DNA of 64,000 nt from Chlorophyllum brunneum (taxonomy: Eukaryota; Basidiomycota; Agaricomycetes; Agaricales; Agaricaceae): positions 2,046,001-2,110,000 of the forward strand of contig OY756150.1 of assembly GCA_963576785.1 (NCBI GenBank), given 5' to 3'. The notes under the pieces are model-generated. The model saw only the letters and a list, made by a program, of their open reading frames with translations, was not told the origin of the DNA and did no database searches. Position numbers and translations under genes: made by a program. The stretch's first letter is position 1. Every line of letters begins with the position of its first letter. Shown here piece after piece: positions 11,653-24,199 of this stretch.

Positions 11653-14438
11653 ACGGATGACCGGGTTCTCGTAAGTAAGACCCCAGGAGAGGCTATGGGG
11701 AATCAAAATTTTCGTTTTGAACTCTGCTGACATGACACGGACTATGATATGGACGTATAGATACCAAGAAATCTCGACCCAGAATTTCCACTTTGAGACC
11801 CCCTCTTTTTGACGTGAAATGTGAGAAAGAGAAGTGAGATGATTCACTGGAAGTTTAGAATTTGCAGACTGAGTGTTGAGGACCATGACGGAGAAGTGGA
11901 TTTATGGGTATATTCTCGAACATTTCGGAGAGAGCATGGTGAGGAGATCCTGTGCAGTTGACGTTATCAGAGCCTGGAAACGGCCTTGGCCAAACACGTG
12001 GACTCAACGCAGCTGCAATCACCACAACTGCATGAGCCGAGCGCTGACTTCGACGCTCCCGTCTCCTCCCTTTACCCCTCTCGCCTTGCAAAGTCCCAGA
12101 AATCAATTTCAGTGGGTTGTAGCTTGGAGCTCTCGACCGTCAACATCGGCTTGGCTCTTCATATAAGGAGCTTTCGCATCTATCACTCCTCCCTCGGCGA
12201 TATCCGGACGTTTCAGGCAGTGTTATGCCACTTTGACATAAGAGTCGGACAGAAAAACATCTTGAAAGACTTACATATTATCAATATCACAGGGGTAAGG
12301 TACAGACACTAATCGACTTCGACGTCACTTATCGCGTAACCTTCCAGCTGCGGGGCACACTCTAAAGAGGTCCTCTATCCTCTTCAAAGGTCTCGTAGGT
12401 TTCCCATGTTCACATACAATTCGACAATCTTGGCATTTTTGACACTTGTCTTGGTAATGCACACACTCCACCTAATGCATTACAACCTTCCGGACGTAAC
12501 CTAGGCAAAGCCAAGCTCGTATACCATTCGCCCCACCAGAATGTACACACGAGGGAAAACTATCTGACACCCACATTGGCCTTTCCGTCACCCCGAGGAA
12601 ATACATACCTGTCCTCTGGACGTCCGTGGAACCCGTCCATCTCGTTGACATCGATCATAGCATGAGGCAGGTATCCAACGTTCTGGCACTACCGTAAATA
12701 TTCAGTGAACGAAATAGACAAAGCGAAGCCAAGACAATTTCACCGAGTTGTGGGGACCGTTCTGTCATTCCCGTTGGTGTGTGTGGAGAGGCTCCCAGTG
12801 GGAGATTTAGCGCCTCCTAACGATCAAGCTCGCTAAATTGAAGTTGACTGGTGACATCGATAACATCTATACATTGTTCTTCTTCTTGACGCCCTATTTG
12901 CACCCGATCTCCCAACTTCGTTATTTCATGAGTAGACTCCGTCTATAAGAATAGAACAGTCAAAGGACGTTAGCATCCATCATTTGGTTAATTCTAATCA
13001 ATAATACCTTGTCATGTACGTTGTTCCTTGACCAAAAACGATCCCACAAGATCTATGATCGTTAATCAATATAACGTTACTCGCCACGGTTCGCGGAAAA
13101 GGGCGATTCCGTTTTTGATATCATGATTCATTGTACCAATGGCTGTTGCAAATCCCCTATGGGGTTCCATTCCCTTAACAAGCCCGTCGCATTTTCGGTC
13201 TGGGAGAGCCGATGAGGTATATTTCAGTCCTGAGCCCAGAAAAACGTGGAGGAGTATTCCCGTCGTAGCCAAGACCACACCTGCTTTACAACTTGCAGGG
13301 TTTTCGTTCCGTGATTAATATCATTGGAGCGTTCAATTCGACTATGAGAATGAGAAGATTAACGCCCATATTGATGGCATCATAGGCGCTCGTCAGTATC
13401 ATCTATGACTCGAACAAAATAACATTTGCTGATTTCAAAAACACCTCTCCGGGTCTTCTCATTGACTTGGCTATCTCACAATTTTTACGCCAGCCACTTA
13501 TCAATCCCTGATATCCTTTCATCGACAAAAAGGCCCTTTTCCACACCACCATCAAGGAGACCCCGACCCTCATAACCTCATTGGGATATCGTATCATATC
13601 CTCTCCCCGAGCTTCGACCCATACCCGATGATTCAGGTAACGCTGAGTCAGTGGGCCGTACACGCCGTTATCACCATTCCAATCCCCAAAAATAAATTGA
13701 TATCCCCTATGTTCCAACGGTCGTATTTGTCAGGCGGCGCACACTTGAGCCGGATAGCGATTTAATAAAGAGTGATGGGTGGTTATAATGAGTCACAAAC
13801 CGTTCAGTCTCGCACTCTAAACTCTGAACATGGTCTGACTTGCTCCTATAGCACACCTAATCCCGAATATTGATGATGGTTCTACATCCAATAAGTTCGC
13901 TCGCCATATTGTTTTGCATAGGTACTCAATCCGGTCATTCTAGACCGTAAATACCAATCCTCAACGTTTCAACCTGCACCTAGAACCTCGGCCCAGTCTC
14001 ATGTGCTGAGGGATAAAATTAGATTCGGGGATCGCTGGGTAAAGAGTCAATGTCAATAAGCGCAGTCAGAGCACGCATTTTTGAATGACCTCGAGGCAAA
14101 AGTCACCGCTGGGGACCCTTGTTCTCGAACGTTTACTCTGGTATTCTGTTATTAATGCTCACCAATCGAGCATTCATTGTTAAAATTATTTTGGGTACAT
14201 AGACTGTAATATATACGTTTCTAAAGGAGTGGCAGTGGGAAAGCATTAAGGTCGAGGAACGAAGAGAATGATGATGATGATGTACAAACGAAAGTGGGTA
14301 TCGAGGAGATATAACTGAAAGAAAGAATCCTCTATGCAAGATGAATAAAACCGTGAAAAAAATAAATTCATCGCCGGTCAGTTAAAAAATCCGAATGACA
14401 AGAGATAGACGAGCTAGTTGAGAAGGGGGGGGGGGTGA
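11653..14438. other. Long interval without a supported gene
   Basis: Several short frames exist (for example minus-strand 13403-13717 and plus-strand 11986-12312), but none shows a recognisable motif, consistent codon pattern or a chain of splice sites. Some minus-strand hydrophobic stretches around 13100-13400 hint at an eroded membrane-protein gene. A short ATG/ATC triplet run occurs at about 14265-14282, and a G run of about 12 at 14425-14437, just beyond the stop of the next gene. Confidence 0.35.
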
Positions 14439-15995
14439 TCACGATGAACGATTTTGCTGTTGCCAACTAACAATCGACTTCCACAACCTCCTCACCCCAA
14501 ACGAACTTTTCTTCTCAACCGAACCATCCAAGATCTTCGACAACCTAGTCCTCCTCTTCCCCTTCCCCTTCCCCAAAGCAGACTCCTCTTCACCCAAATC
14601 AGACATTGATGAATCCGATGAACTTGGTTGAGGAACAGGAAACAACAACAATCCAAGTTTAATTTTTTCATTACCGTGATTGGCATCTAACTTTGATTTC
14701 TTCTCATTGATAGGGGAAGTTGAAGTTGAAGTTGAGGATCGTAGTGATCCAGTTAGAGATTTGATAGAACGGAGTTTTTTGAGATTCTTGAACTGGGGTA
14801 GGAGAGGTGCTTTCTTTGGAGGGGTGATAAAGGGGGAAGTTGATCGTTGATGGGTTTTGAGTTGAGAATCGAGTTGGTGTCGGGCGAGGTCGGGTTCGTC
14901 TCCTTCTGCGATAGTGGGTACGGAGGCGGTGGTTGTTTGAAATAGCGATGCAGGTCCACAGCTATCCGAAACCGAGCTTGAACTACTACACCTCGTCAAA
15001 CTCGAAGTCGTCGTCGTCGTCGGCGCATGCAAAGTATCGTGTTGTTGCGACGTAGTAGGAACGATAATATCCGATGCAGGAGAAGACGATAATGATAGTG
15101 CACTATCGGCCCGACCCAACCGTATCGTCTTAGTTGACACAAACGTCCCAACACTTGATCTCGAAGTTTGCCGTGACAACTTTCTATGCTCTTTCGCAGA
15201 TACAGGAAGAACAACACTTGAACTTGCAAGTCCCAATCGACTGAATTTAGGTGTGATTTCATAAGTGTTGGTGGTGAACCACGAATTATCCACTGGGTCA
15301 CGAGAATGGACTTGAGGAATGTGTTGTTCCGAAGGGGGGATATTCGAATTATGGGGGGTGGACTGAGGAATGGTTGGGTAACCATGTGCAGTTTTGGGGC
15401 GTCGGATGACGGAGGGTGGTGGGGATAGTTTCGGACTCCTCAAGTTGTCTCCCATACTAGGTGGATGGCGAAGGGTCGACGAAGTGAGAAGAGGTGAAGA
15501 AACAGGCATTTCCCCTGCAAAGAGCGAAACAGGACGTCTTAACGGTCCTGGACCTGGAGTTGATGGTATTGATACATGAGAGAATCCTTGAGCACTCTCA
15601 GCAGTCTTGGGTCTTGTATATCTCAAACGGGTTTGTGGTGATGATGGAAGGAGAGAAGCCAAATCCGGTGTGGAAAGGATTCGCGAAGGTCGAAGGTTCT
15701 TTTCTTCGTCCACTTCTGGGATAGACCCGTCAAGTTGAAGGGCTGGACCTGCTAGTGGTGAAGAACGAAGAGGCCTTCGTATACCCGAGTACATGGATTG
15801 ACGATGACTCGAATGACGAAGGGTAGGAAACTCTGTTGGTGAGGCTTGTCGACCAGCCGTTCGAGGAAGACCTGCAGGAGTTAAATCCGCAGTCTAATGT
15901 AATCATGTTGTTAGAACAAAAAGACGACAATAAACGTAATTGCTTACAAGTGACTCATCTGTGGGCCAAGGATGAGAGGGTACAGTAGCAAGCAT
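14439..15995 (-). CDS. Ser/Thr/Pro-rich hypothetical protein
   Basis: Two exons, 15948-15995 (MLATVPSHPWPTDESL) and 14439-15893, are joined by a 54-nt GT..AG intron and encode 500 residues. The protein is dominated by Ser, Thr and Pro, with many basic-Ser clusters that look like kinase sites, for example KLSRQTSRSSVG and LKKLRSIKSL. No folded domain is recognised. The C-terminus is basic and ends in VRRLWKSIVSWQQQ, a possible amphipathic helix. Such composition is common in fungal regulatory or cortical proteins, but no function can be assigned. The coding frame is long and uninterrupted, which supports it being real. Confidence 0.72.
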
Positions 15996-16838
15996 GAGGG
16001 ACCGAAAGAAAGCGGGGAGGAAAGCCACTGTTGACTGTGCAGCAAGGCTTATGTACGACGGAACGAGGACTTGAGAACGGAATGAGCCTAGGGTGCAAGA
16101 AACACGCTAGAACTCAGGTCAGGCACTGAATTAAGCGGCTTGTTTTGATAAGGATAACCCGGAGTCGTGTTACAGTATTACTAGCCTGGATCCGCAAATT
16201 CCTTTGAGGCAGTGACGATAATGAGTGAAAACCCCGGTAGACACACTCCAGGCTGTTGAGAGAACAAGGCAGAGCAAGAAAGCATTTTTTTGACGATAAG
16301 AATAGGAGAAGGAATGACCACGCTCACAGGGCACATCGGACGAGAAGAGGGCTCGAGTTCACCAACTACTGTCCCAATTTGGGTAACAGTATGAATGGAC
16401 GCGAGATGACTAAGCAACATCACCCAATCAAGTCACTGTCTGCCAAAAAATCCACTCAACTTCACTCAGCCAAGCCCCGGCTAGAGCGATATGACATGCC
16501 ATGATGGACAGACAACACGAGCCAAATGCAACATGCCGCTCTTGATCACTAGACGGCTTCCTCGATGATACTGACTCAATGGAGTTTGTTCGGCCTCGCG
16601 TAAAAGATACACATGTAACACACAGTTGACAATTAGGTTGTGTTTTGATAATAAACAAACTGATACTTTAAAAAAAATGCGGCTCTAAGACGAACCAATC
16701 TAGTACACCCATGGTGGAGGAGCGCATATTGGGTTGTGCATTCGTAACCCACATTATCTAAGCCTAGCATCGTGGCGTCTCCAATGTCCGAATAGGACGC
16801 GTAAGGGGTAAGAGGGATGCGCAGTTTTCATGCCGCTT
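15996..16838. other. Intergenic, no gene supported
   Basis: This holds the upstream region of the Ser-rich gene and the 3' flank of the ferredoxin gene. Short frames on both strands show no motifs. Confidence 0.4.
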
Positions 16839-17871
16839 TTAATGCTTCGTGGGCTTCTTGCCTGCGGGAAGGATCGTACCAGGGGGGAGGGGGGGAAAGG
16901 GTGAATGGATTCAATAAAATGAACGGACGTTATCCAATACCGATCACTTACCATCAACAAACATATTCCGCGTTGCTGATGGAAGAGTCGCAGTAATCCC
17001 ATCCAACTCCTTTGTCAGCTTCACTTGACATCCTAGTCGACTTGTATCCGTAAGACCAAAAGCCATATCCAACATATCATTCTCGTCGTCTTCTGGTTCT
17101 GGTAGTTGATCGTAGTCATCTGGAGTGAGAATTACATGACATGTTGAACAAGCAATGGATCCTTCGCATGCGCCTTGAGGATCCGAAGGGGGAGTATAAC
17201 CATACCAAGATGGAAAGATTCGAGATTCGAGGGAAGGGTGGTGTTGTGCGGTAGGTTGATATCAAGTTTAGTAGTCGTCCGTGGGGAATGGAAATTAAAA
17301 GGAAAACGCAGCTGGTTTGAGCACGAGCAATGCAAGCGGAAATATTATTATTACATACCTTCCAGATCAATGTCATACTCGTGTGCTATACCCAGCAAAT
17401 CATCTCCCTCATTAGCTTCTACCGTTTTGATCAAATTCCCTTTGGAGTCTTTGAAATGCACTTTGATTCTAAACGTGATTTTTTTTTTGAGTTTAGAAGA
17501 ACGTGAATCCCTGCAGAAGTGGTGTCGAAACCTACACCCACTTACCCTGTGCCTGGAGCTGGTCTTTGGATTCCACCATGTCTAGCGACTTGAAAGAAAG
17601 TTCTGTTAGAATGACCAGAGGGGAGAGGTAGGGTGAACGTACCAGAAGAAGCGTGTATTGACCGGGTTTGTGCGGATGCAAACCAGTCATACCGAAGTGG
17701 AATTAGTTTCGTGCAGGTGTGTTGCGACCGCGACGATAATGATAGCGGTCTTTTACAAAGGACCAACGATGACTGATGTGATAGTGTTCTATGCCAAATT
17801 GGTGGTCGTCGTTTGTCACAAGCTGACAGAAATTTGGCAAGTAGATTCGTCCGAGAACAGAGACTGGCCAT
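16839..17871 (-). CDS. YAH1: Mitochondrial [2Fe-2S] ferredoxin, adrenodoxin type
   Basis: Five exons (17643-17871, 17546-17588, 17359-17468, 16952-17173, 16839-16861) give 208 residues. Residues 1 to about 75 are rich in Arg, Ser and Leu and lack acidic residues, as expected for a mitochondrial presequence. The mature part starts near [15 protein letters not shown]. The cluster ligands are Cys130, Cys136, Cys139 and Cys176, in the spacing CX5CX2CX36C of adrenodoxin-type ferredoxins ([13 protein letters not shown] and RLGCQ). An acidic helix ([18 protein letters not shown]) corresponds to the partner-binding region. It should pass electrons from ferredoxin reductase to Fe-S cluster assembly and to haem A or ubiquinone synthesis in the matrix. 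The final 23-nt exon encodes KKPTKH and the stop. Confidence 0.95.
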
Positions 17872-18345
17872 GGAACGTAACCTGAGAGGTAGTTCTGTTA
17901 GGTAGATACTGATCAAGAGATATGACCAGAACGTACGTAGTCTGAGCCAACGGCTGTGCGGAAGTCAGAACCAAACGCTGCCGAGTCGGAACCCATACGA
18001 TGACTGAATTTCGTTCCGGTGATCCCGTGACCATAACAGTGGGATGTCACATGACTGATTGCTTTATTTTTATTTGATTCTGACTTTTTGTGTTTAGAAG
18101 CAGTGAATCTCGATAATATGAAGAGATGACGGGAAGAAAGAACGGCCTGGTGGTTTAGGTGACGGGGAGTGACATAAACTAGTATTCGCCCAGTCCAACC
18201 TCCGGATTAGGGCACGGTCCTATGAGTTCTTCAAAGAACACAATTCATTGCGAGTTGAGCAGACAGAAAACCTCAACCGCGTATCATACCATGAATTCAG
18301 TGACAACATGAACATATGCTACATTTCCTTCCATATACATTATTC
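17872..18345. other. Intergenic: upstream of ferredoxin, 3' flank of membrane gene
   Basis: No gene is supported. The interval contains the promoter side of the ferredoxin gene and the region beyond the stop codon of the minus-strand membrane gene. Confidence 0.4.
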
Positions 18346-19798
18346 TTAAATGGGGCTCCCCAATGCCTTTTCCGGCGGTTTTATAAGGGTCATACGATGA
18401 TACAGTTCTTCCGGTAGTAGAGTTGTTGTTGTTGTCGTTCTGTTGCTTTGGTAGCTCGATGTGGCACTAGGACGTGACGACGTATAAAAATTAGATGTTA
18501 ATTCCCAAACTCCATGGAGCGATCGAATGTCCCTGTTGGGATGGTCGATGGTAGAGTTGGAATTATGAGAAAAGTCGTAGTAGGTAGATTGTGGAATGAT
18601 ACGGAGGGTATTGAGGATAAGTCGACATGCCTAGTACTAGGTATCAGAAAAAATAAAACGACGTGGTTGGAGCGTAGGGTCCACGCACCAAAACCGACAT
18701 GAAAGTGATTGGCCATCTGTAACGAGATTATCAGCAACCCTGAGCCTGTGACTCAAGGAAACGACCTACGCGTATACAACGTGGATGTCAACATGCACAA
18801 CCGTAACGTAGGGTACAACACAAGCAAAGGATACTAAAAACGCCAGTTCAATTAGCCCGTAAATAAAGATTATATTGACTAACATGTAACTTACAACTCA
18901 TTGTTGCCCAGACAATCGTACCATCACGAAACACAACGTGTAGCAAGGGTATCCTACGTCTATCCACTCTTGCGTGTTGTGTAAGTGATCTTCTTCCAAA
19001 CCAAGTTAAGAACCATATAACACTCTGCACGACAAGAAAACTGATCCTATCCGTAGTTTAGTTGAGGCATTTTGGGAGCTATGAGGGAATACGCACGCAT
19101 GGATGATAGCACCAAGCCCACTCTGACAAGAACATTTGGGATCAAAGATAGCTCGAAACACAGTAAAATCCACAAAAAGAACTATTGACAAACTCGTTTG
19201 TGCAAGAAATATAACGAGCGTCGTTATCCGTATCTTCATGCTGTGCTGGTATAGCGCACAAACTTAAAAAAAAAGGCAGATGAGGAAAATATGTAAACGG
19301 AACCGATGAACTTCAACTCACCTCGCAGTAAAAGAATTCCCTCTAGCATCGTCTGGACAATCATCCCTGTCGAGTGCTGGAAAATCAACCATCCCCGACA
19401 TAACCTGGGTGATATGGGTGGTTTTTCAAGGAGGAATATCACGAGGAACGAATTCGTTCTACGATGAATGAGAGGTTGATTTTTCCGGTAATCGTTCTGA
19501 GACATACAATTGGGAAACGAGGGGGAGGTACCGACACGCGATATACATCGCCCTGATTGCATTCAACTGCGCTCTATTTGTCCAATATAACCACTCGGGA
19601 CGGGTCGAAGAGAAAGGAAATCAACCCACCTCCAGATATGACATCGCTCAGCTTCAAAATTCCACATCAATTCAAATATCAAGACAGTCCAAGCTCCAAC
19701 TAAATTAGACGGAGCGAACTTTTTCAGTAACAAATTTGTACGCCTGCTGTTGTTCACTTACGAGGCGACCCAATGCGTTGGGCTTCGTATATTGCCAT
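18346..19798 (-). CDS. DUF6533-like membrane protein, cluster copy A
   Basis: The start exon MAIYEAQRIGSP (from 19798) is followed by a 70-nt exon at 19630-19699 encoding the helix that ends in CHIWR, then AMYIACRYLPLVSQL. Further exons read LCRGWLIFQHSTGMIVQ and the loop LIHACVFPH. A later segment reads VIWFLTWFGRR with FRDGTIVWATM, and the last exon carries ACRLILNTLRI before a Ser/Thr-rich tail ending at the TAA at 18346-18348. Order and spacing match the complete gene at 35474-36818. Middle exon limits were not all resolved. Function is unknown. Two relatives follow in the same orientation. Confidence 0.62.
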
Positions 19799-20609
19799 TG
19801 CATTGCAGCTCGAGGGGCCTCGCGGCGACCAAGGCGGTTTGGTTGATGTGAGGGCAGTGTAAGGATGAGTGTTTGGCCCCCTGGACAGGTTTGAGGATTG
19901 TTATATTCAATTTCCGGACAGGGGTGCTGATCGAGGTCGCAATGACCGGCACCTGACCGGCATATACTACCACGTTCGTTCAGGGTCAGCGGAGGGTCAT
20001 ACAAGCCCCTACGGGTTTCAGGGTGTGTTAGTTGTTAGTTGTTGAAGTATCCTCGGGCTTAAGACACTTCCGCATTCCTCGTATCTTAGCTGCCATGTTT
20101 TAACGAACGGGCGTCTAGTTTAGTGATCTTCGCAAGATAAGAAATATGTATGTATACACCTACTCTCATTCATTAGGATAAAAATGCACATCACTACGGA
20201 GACCAAAATAAAACCCATTCATCCTGCAATCACAAGCGATCCGACTGCACCCTTTAAAATATTCCCTGCTGATTGGATTGCAAGGTCGAAGGGCAGTATG
20301 ATAACCCACACCATCGGGATTTTGCGCCTCAATTAAACTAATCCTAGTTCCGAGGTCCAATGCCCGGAAACCAGACGCTTCGATTGCTGGTACTGCCTCT
20401 AGCTCCGAGTGCGTCGGGCTAGTGATAACGCCATTCACTTGTGACCTGCTGCTGCAGGGTCGTAGGGGACCGTAAAAGTAAACAGAACTGCGGAAGACGG
20501 CAGTAGCTGACGACCTGCGGCGGCATATCGTAATTCTTTCTCGCTAGAAGGCTCTGGTGTCCAAGGCGACAGCGACGACAAACACCAAGCGATAGGATTG
20601 TGAATGGCC

Positions 20610-21891
20610 CTAAGTTCGGGGTGTTGAATGGTCGGCTTCACCAATCTTTTGTTCTGATGTATCCGCGATGGAAAATATTCCGGTGGTGATATCAATACTA
20701 ACTTGGCCGGGTTCAGAAGGTGAAGGATTCATTCGTAGGGTATTCAAAATGAGTCGACAGGCCTGGGTTGAATTTCAGAAACGCAGGTCGCGAGAAACAT
20801 AAAAGACAACAAACAGTGACGGATACTAGAGCTTGTGACCATCTACGCGCTCTGTTAATAAGATGATAGACTGGTCAGAAGAGGGCTCGCGTACATATAT
20901 CCATGAATATCAATGTGCATCGTGGTGGTGTATGGAATAAAGAATGCAACAACGACTTCTACAAATCAGTGTGCAGTGTGGGAGGTGACACGAGAATACT
21001 TACGACACATGACTGCCAGGACAATGGTGCCATCGCGGTAAACAAAGCGCAAGACTGGGTTTCGATCGTGCACTTCGAGAGTTTTCAGTTTCCTCATTCG
21101 AATCCAAGTCATGAGCCAAATGAGCCCGTGTAGGACACATCCACATAAACTGAAGAAGAGGCAATGAGGGTTTAATTTTGGGCCCTGGGCGGACAAAGAG
21201 AGTACTCACACTAGTATAAACATTGTTCGTGTCGGCCTCGCAGAACACTTTGTATCGAAATTCGCTTTCACAGGAAAGTCAATGCACGCATATATTGCGA
21301 TAACGATCTCCATCGTCACAAGTCCAAGAGACAACAAGCCGACTCCGAGATGGCGCTGGTATAGTGCATAAACTGGGGGACCGTATGTGAGTATAGGAGG
21401 GTTTCTAGGTTTCTCCAACTCGCCTCGCAGTAGCAACAGAGCCTCGAAGCTGATTTGGATGGCTGATGCTGACCCTTGCTGGAACACAGCCCATTTTTTA
21501 CAAAGTGCCTCGGGGAAAGGGGGGCCGGGGATAATCAAAAGGGTGACAACACTGATACTAAGCTGAGTCAGAGCTCAACATTCGGTCAGCTGAGGTAACG
21601 AAAGTACATACAACTGAGAAACCAAAGTAAAATACTTGGAGAAGACATAGATTATCTTCACAGGCGTAACCGGGAACCTGAAGCTGTGTTAACGCGATGT
21701 TGATTTAAAGAATGTCTGGCATTTACCTCCAGATATATTTCAATTCATCGGTAAGGTTCCATGCAAACTCAATAACAAGGCAACCCCAAGATAAGGCTGA
21801 GAATCCGACGCAAATATTTTCAGCATCATGTACGGTTTGGACCAAATCGAATGGGCCTACATAGTGATACAATGAGACCGATATCGGACAT
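20610..21891 (-). CDS. DUF6533-like membrane protein, cluster copy B
   Basis: The start exon MSDIGLIVSL (from 21891, phase 1) is followed by a 70-nt exon encoding SWGCLVIEFAWNLTDELKYIWR and then by VTPVKIIYVFSKYFTLVSQL. Further landmarks are ALCKKWAVFQQGSASAIQI, VYALYQRHLGVG, LIWLMTWIRMRK and FVYRDGTIVLAVMC. The last exon carries ACRLILNTLRMNPSPSEP and ends at TAG (20610-20612). The protein shares the seven-helix layout of copies A and C but diverges strongly at residue level, so the cluster is old. Function is unknown. Confidence 0.65.
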
Positions 21892-22767
21892 TGGGGTCCA
21901 GCCCTGTCGTGATCGTGCCCAACCACACCGAGGAGAGGAATGCAATGCGTGGGTGAGCGGCTCACGGTCAGCAAGAAGGCCTGAGTTACGTTAGGTCGAC
22001 GTGGCGTACATAGGAGTCGACCGGGAAGAAGATTGTTGGGAGCTGATGCCTGAGTACTCTCGGTGAAGATCAGTCCGGGAGCCACAGATTCACGGCCGCG
22101 GGTAGGCTGGTTTTCCCACCTGCTTGGCCCCACGAGCGCCTACAGTTCTTATATGTGGGTCAACTTCTAGTATTGATGGTTCCTATCAAGCAATTCCATT
22201 CAAGAAAGGATGGACCAATTATGGATGGAATCCGAACGCAAAGAGCGTTCGCACAATTCCGCACCTGACTCGTTACCGACATATGTGTCAGATATGATCT
22301 TCACTAGCAGTTGATCGCTCAGGAACAGTAACAGATTTCGATCCTCTCCACACCATTTCCTGGGACAAAGATCATCCTCAGGGTCTCGATATAGGGCAGC
22401 AAAATCATTGGGGGAATTTATATTACGGCAAGTACCAAATCAACGCCAGCTTCCCAAGTTTCAACTCGGTTTATAGGAGACACCCTTCATAATTATGGTG
22501 GACGGAGACGTTCATATTCTGATTAAGAGTTAACAAAGAGCGGGATTCTAGGCAGTCCTGGGCTAATAGCTCCATGATCACTGCCCACATCCCAGCCTGG
22601 TAACACTCTCAGCCGGCAGACTCTGCTAGGTTAGGTCGACTCTACTAAACTAGATGCATGTTAAGACCTTAAGCTTAATCGAGCATCCTGGTAAAATGCA
22701 TCATACCCGCTGTTCTACCTTAAGTACTTGGTGCTATGTCTGTCAATAGCCTCAGATGGCGCCGAAC

Positions 22768-24099
22768 TTATGACTGTAAGGGAGATGCGTACAGCTGCCC
22801 AAGTTCTATGGTGGAGTCTGGATGCTCTATCGGGGTGGAATTCTCTTGTGAGGTGGATTCTGAATCATCTATTTCGAAAGTGGTTATTTCTGGGTCGGCG
22901 CTAGGCAGGTCGACACCCCACGTATTGAGGATTATGTGGCAACACTAAGGGTGAGTGTTCAATTTCTCTAGCACCTCAGCCGGGAAGCAAGGTACACACG
23001 AAGACAGACAAGCCAGTCGTGGTCCATCTGAAACGAGTTCTGAGTATTGGTGAGCTAGAACGACTCCTTGGTCTACTGACGGATAGACGAAATGTGTGTT
23101 AATGTCTACCACGACGGTATAGGGAACCAGAACGGCAAATCCAACTTGGGATCATCAGCCAGGTCAAGTAAACGATACTGAACATGCTCACGAGTGACGA
23201 CAGCCATTACTATATTTCCATCACGGAGCATTATCGGGAGGTATGGGATGGCTGCGCGAACTCCGTGCGGACGTAGCGAAATTAGCTTTCTTGATACGAT
23301 ATGTTTCCCATACCAGGTCAAACCCCATGCGATTGACTGGTTAGCCTGAAAGGCGAAGCTGTGTGTTAAAATGAGTCGTTATATCGATGACTGATACAGA
23401 GCAAGAGAACGCACGGAAGAATAAGTGACCATCTCAGATTGGACCTTGCCGAGCAAGATGTGTCGAACCTGGCGTGAAGGAAGATGAAGATTCCTCCCAC
23501 CACCGCAACTGTTGCGTCGCAAACTACGGCACAAACAGCCAGGATGGCGACTGTGATATTATTATCAAAGAGTGCACAGGCTAAATCGAGGTCAAACAAG
23601 TTCCAATTTGCAATGAGGAACACGTACCTCTAAGATGGAGAACTACCGCGAGGACCACTTGGGCAAAGGTCGTGCTTAAGTGCAAGAAGAGAAACCACTG
23701 TCGGCAGACGTGGAGGGCAAAGGGAGGGTTAAAGTGAAACAGGAGGCCTAAATGAGCTCTGGATACATGGATTAATGAGTCAAAAATCGCGTCAATAATA
23801 TATACGCACGAATGAGCTAGGATAGGAAAAACCCTCGAAAAAATATAAGCAACCCTAGTGATTGTAAGTGGTCTTCTAGAGGCCACATTAAACTTAACCT
23901 GAGGTATTTAAGCCAAAATTGACGCCTTGCCTCCATATCCACTCGCGTTCCTCGGTGAAACACCACACGAAATCTATAAGGAGGACAATCCACGCTGCCA
24001 CTATTCCAAAGCTGAAATCAGAATCATGTAGGCCGAAGAAGTGGGGGATTCATGGTTCGACGTACACGACGAAGAAATGAAGCCAGTAAAATCCGGCAT
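22768..24099 (-). CDS. DUF6533-like membrane protein, cluster copy C (with GC-AG intron)
   Basis: A 34-nt start exon (24066-24099, MPDFTGFISSS) leads to a 70-nt exon encoding AAWIVLLIDFVWCF and ending EWIWR. The next exon (from 23875) reads RPLTITRVAYIFSRVFPIL and is 66 nt. Later parts read WFLFLHLSTTFAQVVLAVV, ACALFDNNITVAIL, AIPYLPIMLRDGNIVMAVV, and a tail with CHIILNTWG ending in LYASPLQS at TAA (22768-22770). The intron after EWIWR (23876-23930) starts with GC rather than GT, while the same intron in copies A, B and the 35.5 kb gene starts with GT. No disabling change was seen. Function is unknown. Confidence 0.68.
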
Positions 24100-24199
24100 A
24101 CAAGACGACGTTGAAGACGAGGAGAGGGTGAATAAAAAGCGTAAAACCCTATTTCGCTGTCCTTTGTAGTGCCTCCTAAATGTTCACAAATTATGTCAC

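Noticed and set aside
14425..14437. G run as a telomere-like or structured element
   Set aside because: A single homopolymer with no repeat unit; probably simple sequence.
14492..15385. Additional minus-strand frames within the Ser-rich gene
   Set aside because: Alternative frames of the same low-complexity DNA; only the 485-codon frame connects to an upstream start exon.
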